Source: Actinomycetota bacterium
GTDB lineage: Bacteria; Actinomycetota; Acidimicrobiia; Spongiisociales; ZC4RG35
DNA: 5,994 nt
Reading direction: 5' to 3'
Assembly (NCBI GenBank): GCA_027296205.1
Contig: JAPUJM010000026.1
Coordinates: 1-5,994, forward strand
Shown here: piece by piece, positions 1 to 4,787 of the stretch
Position numbering within the stretch: position 1 is the stretch's first letter
How the letters are laid out: every line of letters begins with the position of its first letter
The notes under the pieces: generated by a model
What the model was told of the DNA's origin: nothing
Databases searched by the model: none
What the model saw: only the letters and a program-made list of their open reading frames with translations
Made by a program: the position numbers and the translations under genes

Positions 1-564
1 GATGAACTCCGGGGGAACGGCGTCCTCGATGGGCCGGGAGCGAAGCAGCGCATTGTGGATGGCGCGACGCATGATCCCCGGACTGACCTCGCCGACCGAT
101 CCGTGGATCGGCACAACCCGGCCCGTGATGAGACTCTCCGAGGGCGAGTCGAGGACGTCGACCGCCGGGCTCTTCATCTGCAATGCCCCCCGGAAAGACT
201 CGACGACACCGGAGAGGGCGACCTGCGCCCCCTCCGTCAGTTGACGTTTTCGAAAGGTCTGGTTGAACCAAACCGCCTTAATGGTTGCGCTCTCGTCGGC
301 GATCCGCGCCTCGATGATCGCCAGATTGCGTCGGGGACGCCGCATGGACACCGAACGCACCTCCCCAATGACGGTCACCTCAGAACCGATCGGGATCTGG
401 GCGATTGGAGATTTCATGGAGCGATCGATGTAGCGGCGTGGCACGTGATGAAGCAGATCGGCCACACTGTCGATGCCTGCCTTCGCCAGGGCCGAGGACC
501 GCTTGCCGGCCAGACCCTTCACTTCGGAGGTGCCAATCTCGGCAAGACGGCTCAGCGATGCCAC
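1..564 (-). CDS. recG: RecG ATP-dependent DNA helicase, N-terminal part (cut by window edge)
   Basis: RecG remodels stalled replication forks and Holliday junctions in the cytoplasm. The visible 188 residues match the RecG N-terminus. A helix-hairpin segment with KGLAGKRSSALAKAGI and DLLHHVPRRYIDR lies at about residues 16-48. The OB-fold wedge domain that grips the branched DNA follows at about 60-150, with VTVIGEV and the AVWFNQTF strand. A conserved-looking VPIHGSVGEVSPGIMRRAI stretch lies at about 151-169. The helicase motor lies beyond the left edge. I chose the GTG at 564 because homologous N-termini begin close to this point. No good ribosome-binding site precedes it, and an in-frame TTG at 630 would add 22 residues. 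There is no in-frame ATG before the upstream stop near 676-678. The gene is divergent from rpmB. The family call is firm; the exact start is not. Confidence 0.9.
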   Translation of the reverse strand, partial: MASLSRLAEIGTSEVKGLAGKRSSALAKAGIDSVADLLHHVPRRYIDRSMKSPIAQIPIGSEVTVIGEVRSVSMRRPRRNLAIIEARIADESATIKAVWFNQTFRKRQLTEGAQVALSGVVESFRGALQMKSPAVDVLDSPSESLITGRVVPIHGSVGEVSPGIMRRAIHNALLRSRPIEDAVPPEFI

Positions 565-629
565 GTGCGCACGGTAACGGTCGGGTGGGACTTGAAAGGG
601 AAGGTCGCTATCATTCCGGCTCGGTCGCA

Positions 630-648
630 ACGGATCGACCTGATCCGT
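630..648. promoter_or_regulatory. Perfect inverted repeat in the rpmB leader / recG-rpmB divergent region
   Basis: ACGGATC, a 5-base spacer GACCT, then GATCCGT: a perfect 7-bp inverted repeat centred 43 bases before the rpmB start codon. It could be a dimeric repressor site or an RNA hairpin in the rpmB leader. No T-tract follows, so it is not an intrinsic terminator. If recG used the alternative TTG at 630, the repeat would abut that start. The sequence is seen directly; function is inferred. Confidence 0.45.
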
Positions 649-668
649 CTGGCTTCTCTGACCACTCC

Positions 669-673
669 AGGAG
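669..673 (+). promoter_or_regulatory. Ribosome-binding site of rpmB
   Basis: AGGAG lies 8 bases before the ATG at 682 and decides the rpmB start inside a much longer open frame that begins upstream. It sits in an 11-base palindrome (ACTCC A GGAGT, 664-674). The arms are too close for a stable RNA hairpin, so the palindrome may be chance. Confidence 0.8.
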
Positions 674-681
674 TTTCAATC

Positions 682-870
682 ATGTCTTATCGGTGCGAGA
701 TCTGCGGCAAAGAGCCGAGCTACGGCAAATCCGTGAGTTTCTCCCACAAACGCAATAACCGCCGCTGGCTGCCCAACATTCAGAAGATTCGCGTCAAACA
801 TGGTTCCAACACCCGCAAGGCCCGGGTCTGCACTTCATGCATCCGGGCGGGCAAAGTAGTCAAGGCCTGA
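682..870 (+). CDS. rpmB: 50S ribosomal protein L28 (zinc-binding C+ form)
   Basis: This encodes a 62-residue structural protein of the large ribosomal subunit. It begins with MSYRCEICGK, as typical L28 does, and carries SFSHKRNNRRWLPNIQKIR and an RVCTSCIRAGKV C-terminus. Two CxxC pairs (C5/C8 and C50/C53) form the zinc ribbon of the C+ version. Many actinobacteria also keep a cysteine-free paralogue used under zinc limitation; whether this genome does cannot be seen here. The length is normal for the family. The start is set by the AGGAG at 669-673; the same frame stays open far upstream, but that part is antisense to recG and not L28-like. A second small gene starts 4 bases after the stop, so the two are probably co-transcribed. 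Confidence 0.97.
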   Translation: MSYRCEICGKEPSYGKSVSFSHKRNNRRWLPNIQKIRVKHGSNTRKARVCTSCIRAGKVVKA

Positions 871-874
871 GACG

Positions 875-1090
875 ATGGAGCAGGGCGTCGTCAAGACCTA
901 CGACCCCGTGACCGGTGCCGGAATCGTGGTCCGCGATATCGATCGCTCGGAGGTGTACCTTCGCCCCGGTTCACTGGAAGGGTCTGTCTTCCGCATGCTA
1001 CGCCAGGGCCAACGCATCCTGTTCGATTCCGTTGAAGACGACGGTCTCACCTTCGTCTCATCGGTACGACTGGGACAGGACGGCTACTGA
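875..1090 (+). CDS. Divergent cold-shock-domain-like small protein
   Basis: This 71-residue protein aligns along its length with the CspA-type cold-shock fold. GVVKTYDPVTGAGIVV takes the place of GxVKWFNxxKGFGFI. SEVYLRPGSL takes the place of DVFVHFSAI. FRMLRQGQRILFDSVEDDG takes the place of the GxxxLxEGQxVxFxxxxG strand, and a final VSSVRL takes the place of the AxNV strand. The aromatic residues of RNP1 and RNP2 that stack on RNA or DNA are mostly gone (GAGIV for GFGFI, VYLRP for VFVHF). Single-stranded nucleic-acid binding of the usual kind is therefore doubtful. The ATG is 4 bases after the rpmB stop, with a weak AAGG at 862-865, which suggests translational coupling and perhaps a ribosome-linked role. 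The fold assignment is by eye. It could also be an unrelated small OB-fold protein. Confidence 0.7.
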   Translation: MEQGVVKTYDPVTGAGIVVRDIDRSEVYLRPGSLEGSVFRMLRQGQRILFDSVEDDGLTFVSSVRLGQDGY

Positions 1091-1101
1091 TCCACTAGTG
1101 T

Positions 1102-1119
1102 CGCTCGCCCCAGAGAGCG
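1102..1119 (+). other. Small hairpin before the AsnC-like gene
   Basis: CGCTC and GAGCG form a perfect 5-bp stem with an 8-base loop, ending 2 bases before the TAGGAGG ribosome-binding site. No T-run follows, so it is not a convincing terminator. It may affect translation of the next gene or may be chance. Confidence 0.25.
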
Positions 1120-1120
1120 T

Positions 1121-1127
1121 TAGGAGG
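1121..1127 (+). promoter_or_regulatory. Strong ribosome-binding site deciding a TTG start
   Basis: TAGGAGG lies 5 bases before the TTG at 1133. This near-perfect Shine-Dalgarno supports the unusual start codon; the first in-frame ATG would be far too late and would remove the domain. Confidence 0.75.
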
Positions 1128-1132
1128 CTCAG

Positions 1133-1366
1133 TTGGTCCAGGCTTATGTCCTGATCCAGACGGAGGTCGGCAAGGCCGCCGTCGTAGCAGAAGAAGTACG
1201 CGAGATCCTTGGCGTCGAGAGCGCCGACGACGTGACGGGTCCCTACGACGTCATCGTCAAGGCGACCAGCGAGGACGTCGACTCACTTGGCAAGCTGGTA
1301 GTGGCCAAAATCCAGGCTGTGGACGGCATCACGCGCACACTCACCTGCCCGGTGGTGCACCTCTAG
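1133..1366 (+). CDS. Stand-alone Lrp/AsnC ligand-binding (RAM) domain protein
   Basis: This 77-residue protein corresponds to the C-terminal effector-binding half of Lrp/AsnC regulators, with no helix-turn-helix. The beta-alpha-beta-beta-alpha-beta pattern is visible: AYVLIQTEVGKAAVVAEEVREI, then the characteristic VTGPYDVIVKATSEDVDSL turn-and-strand at about 34-52, then KLVVAKIQAVDGITRTLTCPVV. Such domains form dimers and larger rings that bind small molecules, often amino acids, at the dimer interface. Without a DNA-binding part the protein may sense a ligand or co-assemble with full-length Lrp proteins. Its ligand cannot be read from sequence. Translation starts at TTG behind a strong TAGGAGG. 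It lies 42 bases after the cold-shock-like gene and only 17 bases from the convergent ddl stop. From memory, similar small proteins occur near thiL, rpmB and ddlA in other actinobacteria. Confidence 0.88.
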   Translation: MVQAYVLIQTEVGKAAVVAEEVREILGVESADDVTGPYDVIVKATSEDVDSLGKLVVAKIQAVDGITRTLTCPVVHL

Positions 1367-1383
1367 GTCAAACCTGTGTCTGT

Positions 1384-2460
1384 CTAGCCCAGCTTGGAGG
1401 CGATCGTACCGGCACTGCGCAACGCGGTGCCATCGCTTCCCGCGACCGAGAACACCCTTGTTGGCGCGCTCTCGGCCTCGGCCATCATGTCCTCGAAGAG
1501 CTGGCGCCGACTGAGCGGTGGCTCGATCCACAGGTACGCCGCCATCGAGCCCGGGATCGTATTGACCTCGTTGACGACCAGTTCCCCGTCTTTCTCGAGG
1601 TAGTCGATTCGGGCAATCCCCGCCAGATCAGCCACCTCAGTGACACGTCGCGACAACTCGGATATCGCCTTCTCGATACTCACTTCGAGTGACGCCGGGA
1701 GGTGGCGGCCTTCGCTGACCTCGCCCCCCCAGGCCAGGTACTTCTGATGGTAGGAGTAGATCCCGTCGTCCGATCGCGCCGGGGCCTCAACTGCCGACAT
1801 CTGCCACTCGGGATGGGTGCGGACCGCCACCTGCAGATCCCGGCTCCCGGTGAGAAAGGGCTCTACGACGGCGCCCTGATCGAGAAAGCTCGACGATCGC
1901 TTCAGGGCTAGGACCGCTTCCCAGTCATCAGCCACCTCGATGCCGATCGATGACCCGCCGAATCGAGGCTTGACGATGTACGGAGCGGCGAATTCGGGGA
2001 GCGGTTCCTCTCCGGTGGAGACCATCGTCCGTGGAAGGGTCGGCAAACCCGCCGCGGCCATTGCCGCCCCGAAGGCAACCTTGTCCATTCCCAGAGCCGA
2101 TGCCGCCCGGCCCGGTCCCGTATAGCGAAGCCCGGCCAGGTCGAACAGGCCCTGGAGTGTCCCGTCCTCGCCGGGACCACCGTGGCAGGCGATGAACACC
2201 GCACTGAGGTCCAGTGGTTTCCTTCTCAGGACGAAGCCCTGCCCCGGGGAAACGACAAACGAGACTTCCCGGGCCTTGCGAGGCACACCGTCGGCGAAGT
2301 CCCCCGCTTCGAGATCGGACTCCACCAGGTACCACTCACCGGATTTCGACCAGTAGATGGCATGCACATCGCCAAGGGCGCGTGCCACTTGGAGACCGGT
2401 CAGGACCGAGATGTCATGCTCATCTGACGGTCCCCCGAAAACGACTGCTGGCTTGCTCAT
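1384..2460 (-). CDS. ddl: D-alanine--D-alanine ligase
   Basis: This cytoplasmic ATP-grasp enzyme joins two D-alanines for the peptidoglycan stem peptide. The 358 residues carry the family signatures. GGPSDEHDIS at 9-18 contains the N-terminal glutamate (E14). HGGPGEDGTLQGLFDLAG is at 93-110 and the MDK motif at 125-127. The ATP-loop IVKPRFGGSSIGI is at 162-174. YHQKY ends at K240/Y241. ARIDYL (R284, D286) and NEVNTIPGS (E298, N300) supply the magnesium ligands. By recalled comparison with E. coli DdlB, Y241 matches the tyrosine linked to D-Ala-D-Ala rather than D-Ala-D-Lac formation. About 25 residues after 330 form a tail that I do not recognise. The ATG start has GGAGAG 6 bases upstream. 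The gene is third in an operon after the hydrolase and the Mur ligase, 34 bases behind the latter. Confidence 0.96.
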   Translation of the reverse strand: MSKPAVVFGGPSDEHDISVLTGLQVARALGDVHAIYWSKSGEWYLVESDLEAGDFADGVPRKAREVSFVVSPGQGFVLRRKPLDLSAVFIACHGGPGEDGTLQGLFDLAGLRYTGPGRAASALGMDKVAFGAAMAAAGLPTLPRTMVSTGEEPLPEFAAPYIVKPRFGGSSIGIEVADDWEAVLALKRSSSFLDQGAVVEPFLTGSRDLQVAVRTHPEWQMSAVEAPARSDDGIYSYHQKYLAWGGEVSEGRHLPASLEVSIEKAISELSRRVTEVADLAGIARIDYLEKDGELVVNEVNTIPGSMAAYLWIEPPLSRRQLFEDMMAEAESAPTRVFSVAGSDGTALRSAGTIASKLG

Positions 2461-2466
2461 TCAGTG

Positions 2467-2472
2467 CTCTCC
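2467..2472 (-). promoter_or_regulatory. Ribosome-binding site of ddl
   Basis: On the minus strand GGAGAG lies 6 bases before the ATG at 2460, within the 34-base gap after the Mur ligase stop. It supports this start and independent ribosome loading. The gap shows no terminator. Confidence 0.7.
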
Positions 2473-2494
2473 GTTGGGGGGCACGTATTGACTC

Positions 2495-3985
2495 TCACGG
2501 GTAATGGTCGGGAAGATCGTTCTCGTAGAGAACGGCATCGCCGGGTCCAAGGGTTCCCCGGACCCATTCGACCGCGTCCTCACGGGAGCTCATGACGCTA
2601 ACGGACGCCCGACCGTTGGCGGAACCTTCGATCAAAGTCTCACGGTTGGTGTTCCCCACGATGAGGAGATCATCAGCCATCTCGCTTGCCGCGGAGGCAA
2701 ATGCCCTGTTTTCCTTGTCCTGAACCGGACCCAGTTCAACCATCCCCGGCGTCACAACTGCCAACCTCCCACCCTTTCCCAGGTTCTGGAGCAGCTCGAG
2801 AGCGCGTCTTGCACCCGCCGGATTGGAGTTGAAGGTGTCATCGATGATCGAGAATCCTGATTCGGAAACCGTGACCGACTGACGGTGCTCGCCAACCGGC
2901 AATGTGGCCATGCGGGCCACCAAGTCTTCAGCGTCGACGCCCAGGGCGAGGCAGACACCGATGGCTACGGCCAGGTTCGCCGAGAACACGTCGTTGGGGG
3001 CCGACGCGATGACCCGTCCATCGACTCGAATGGAACCGTTGACCACCCCGACCCGACCGTCGTCGTCTGTGGAAACCTCGATAATGCTCATCGACCTGGC
3101 TTTTTCCTTGGCCAGTTGGGCGAGCAGAGGGTGGTCGACACAGATCACACCAACCTCCGCCTTCTCAAGGATCTCGGCCTTGGCCGAGACGATGCGCTCT
3201 TCGGTTCGAAACCTCTCGAGATGAACCGGGCCAATCGCGACAATCGCCGCCACCCGCGGCGGAATCCACCTGCACAAATCTGCGATCTCACCGGGACCGT
3301 AGGTACCCATCTCGGCGACGAACACCTCCGTACCGGGGGTGAGGCTCTCGTTGATCGCTCGTGCCAGCCCCATTCGGTTGTTGAAGGAGGCGGGGCTCGC
3401 CACCGTTCGTCTTGTCCCGTCGAGTAGATGGGCCACATAATTCTTGGTTGTCGTCTTGCCGTAAGAGCCCGTGATCGCCACCACATCGGCTCTGACCGCC
3501 TCGAGTTTGCGACCGGCCTTGTCGATCCACTTCGAACCGAGCAGACCCTCGAACGGCGTGAGCAGCACAAGAGCGAGGTCGACGAGCAGAGGCAACCCGA
3601 GTAGCCCGGCGACGATCATCACCGAGGCTCCCGACCTCCCGCCGAGGTAATAGACAATGAGGATGACGAGTCCCGAAAAGACCGCCAGCCGGCTCAGTCG
3701 GCTCGTCCAAGCCAGCGGACTCGTCTTGCCTTTGACCGATAGGCCGATCGGACCGATCTGTGCCGCAGCCACCAAGAATCCGAACCAGACGCTCCACACC
3801 GAGCCAATGACACCGACCAGGGCCACGGCCAACAACCCGAGGTTGAGGGGCCCGCTGGTCCACCACCTCCACGCAAATCGACTGACTGAGGGCGCGAGAT
3901 AGTGTTCGCGTTGGGCGATCCGCAGCCAGCGAAGACCCGCTGGAATCGAAGCAATCCCACAAACTGCCGCCAGAATCCAGATCAT
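2495..3985 (-). CDS. Membrane-anchored MurF-like Mur ligase (UDP-MurNAc-tripeptide--D-Ala-D-Ala ligase family)
   Basis: This 496-residue protein has two parts. Residues 1 to about 145 are hydrophobic, with likely membrane segments at about 2-20, 47-80 (one long or two short), 100-115 and 119-143. From about 165 a Mur ligase core follows. It has the P-loop ITGSYGKTTTK (171-181), SFNNRMGLARAINE (200-213), AEMGTYGPGEIADLC (224-238) and IGPVHLERF (251-259), with K269 at the usual carbamylated-lysine place. DDTFNSNPAG (382-391) and PGMVELGPVQDKENR (413-427) of the C-terminal domain follow. These motifs are MurF-type, the enzyme that adds D-Ala-D-Ala to the UDP-MurNAc-tripeptide. The canonical MurF N-terminal UDP-binding domain is absent and replaced by the membrane part. 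Such membrane variants occur in other bacteria and, as far as I recall, are poorly characterised. The ATG overlaps the hydrolase stop (ATGA), and ddl follows. The superfamily is certain; the exact substrate is not, so no gene symbol is given. Confidence 0.9.
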   Translation of the reverse strand: MIWILAAVCGIASIPAGLRWLRIAQREHYLAPSVSRFAWRWWTSGPLNLGLLAVALVGVIGSVWSVWFGFLVAAAQIGPIGLSVKGKTSPLAWTSRLSRLAVFSGLVILIVYYLGGRSGASVMIVAGLLGLPLLVDLALVLLTPFEGLLGSKWIDKAGRKLEAVRADVVAITGSYGKTTTKNYVAHLLDGTRRTVASPASFNNRMGLARAINESLTPGTEVFVAEMGTYGPGEIADLCRWIPPRVAAIVAIGPVHLERFRTEERIVSAKAEILEKAEVGVICVDHPLLAQLAKEKARSMSIIEVSTDDDGRVGVVNGSIRVDGRVIASAPNDVFSANLAVAIGVCLALGVDAEDLVARMATLPVGEHRQSVTVSESGFSIIDDTFNSNPAGARRALELLQNLGKGGRLAVVTPGMVELGPVQDKENRAFASAASEMADDLLIVGNTNRETLIEGSANGRASVSVMSSREDAVEWVRGTLGPGDAVLYENDLPDHYP

Positions 3986-4725
3986 TCGAGGACAGAATCT
4001 ATGGCTTTGCGGAGCTCTTCCGGGGCTTCGACGGGAACGTGGTGCCCCACGTCTTCGAGCACCCTCAACTCTGGCTCGTCACCTGTTGAGCCGATGATGC
4101 CGGCAGTGGTTCGGGCGACCGAAACGGGAACCTCCCCATCCGAGTCCCCCCACAGGAGCAAAACCTGCGATTGCATGTCGCGGAGTTGCGGCTCATAGCT
4201 CTCGTTCACCACCTTCACCAGGATGTCCCGCATGACGCCGGTGGCCGACCTGTAGTCGGCCGAGCCGCTCTGTTTCCGTAGTTTCTCCATGCGCTCGTCC
4301 GAAACGATGCCGACGTTGTTGAGAGATCTGATGATTCGGTAGAAGAGCTTCGGCGGTCGAGATGGGGCGATCCGCACTACTGGCGCCCCGATGAGGATCA
4401 CGGGACCGATCCTTTCGGGAAATCGAGCAGCTAGACAGACCGAAATCCTGCCGCCGAACGAATGGCCGACCAGAACCGGAGGCCTATCGAACTCGGACAG
4501 GATAGGGGAGACAAGTTCCGCATAGCCCTCGGCGCCAATCACGTCGGCGGGAGGAGGCGATGCTCCAAAGCCTGGAAGATCCGGGGCAAGGGCGGATATA
4601 CCCGTCAGGCTGTTCTTGAAATCGGCTCCGCGTCGACCCCACCCATGAAGGGCAAGAACACGTGGCGGTCCATCGCCAAACACCTCGGCGAACACTGCGC
4701 CGTCAACGAATGATCGCAAAGCCAA
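3982..4725 (-). CDS. Alpha/beta hydrolase
   Basis: This 247-residue soluble serine hydrolase of the alpha/beta fold shows all the catalytic parts. The oxyanion region is LALHGWG at 24-30, followed by LAPDLPGFGASPPP at 46-59. The nucleophile elbow is GHSFGG with S89. The acid is in LLLWGDSDGEVPV, D196 being most likely. The histidine is H228 in DVGHHVPVEAPEE. A helical cap of about 60 residues (about 120-180) separates the two halves. It has no signal peptide or membrane segment. The substrate cannot be told; related proteins include esterases and BioH-like enzymes. The start is TTG at 4725, supported by AGAGGA 7 bases upstream; no in-frame ATG or GTG lies near. It is the first gene of the operon, and its stop overlaps the Mur ligase start by 4 bases, so the two are very likely co-translated. 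Confidence 0.92.
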   Translation of the reverse strand: MALRSFVDGAVFAEVFGDGPPRVLALHGWGRRGADFKNSLTGISALAPDLPGFGASPPPADVIGAEGYAELVSPILSEFDRPPVLVGHSFGGRISVCLAARFPERIGPVILIGAPVVRIAPSRPPKLFYRIIRSLNNVGIVSDERMEKLRKQSGSADYRSATGVMRDILVKVVNESYEPQLRDMQSQVLLLWGDSDGEVPVSVARTTAGIIGSTGDEPELRVLEDVGHHVPVEAPEELRKAIDSVLE

Positions 4726-4732
4726 GGATCAA

Positions 4733-4738
4733 TCCTCT
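4733..4738 (-). promoter_or_regulatory. Ribosome-binding site deciding the TTG start of the hydrolase
   Basis: On the minus strand AGAGGA lies 7 bases before the TTG at 4725. A second TTG two codons later would be 13 bases away, so the first is preferred. The site overlaps a short inverted repeat (AGGAT CA ATCCT, 4725-4736) that may be chance. Confidence 0.6.
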
Positions 4739-4759
4739 ATCCGACGGGGAGAAACGCCG

Positions 4760-4787
4760 AGAATACAGGGAGCAAGCGCCGATCCAA
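4760..4787 (-). promoter_or_regulatory. Candidate sigma-70-type promoter of the hydrolase-Mur ligase-ddl operon
   Basis: On the minus strand TTGGAT (4787-4782) is followed after 16 bases by TATTCT (4765-4760). Each box matches 4 of 6 consensus bases. Transcription would start near 4753, giving a leader of about 28 bases. The -35 box overlaps the ATG of the divergent histidine kinase gene. The match is modest and unsupported by other evidence. Confidence 0.28.

Noticed and set aside
592..614. TTGAAA (592-597) and TATCAT (609-614) as a plus-strand rpmB promoter.
   Set aside because: The spacing is only 11 bases, too short for a sigma-70-type promoter, and no better -35 box lies 16-18 bases before TATCAT.
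55..681. Long plus-strand open frame upstream of and continuous with rpmB, as if L28 had a ~209-residue N-terminal extension.
   Set aside because: The minus strand of the same region encodes clear RecG sequence in register, and L28 has its own ribosome-binding site and a normal length from the ATG at 682. The extension is a shadow.
1283..1531. Minus-strand 82-codon frame across the AsnC-like 3' end and the ddl 3' end.
   Set aside because: It overlaps two well-supported genes, shows low-complexity Arg/Ala/Gly composition typical of antisense GC-rich frames, and has no recognisable motif.
2885..3427. Plus-strand 180-codon frame opposite the Mur ligase gene.
   Set aside because: It is fully antisense to conserved Mur ligase motifs, has no family resemblance, and shows a composition typical of shadow frames.
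3288..3962. Minus-strand 224-codon frame overlapping the Mur ligase in another frame.
   Set aside because: The in-frame Mur ligase product carries the P-loop and membrane segments; this alternative is Arg-rich without motifs.
4725..4736. Short inverted repeat AGGAT CA ATCCT as an operator for the divergent promoters.
   Set aside because: The arms are only 5 bp with a 2-base centre and overlap the ribosome-binding site. The repeat is too short to separate from chance.
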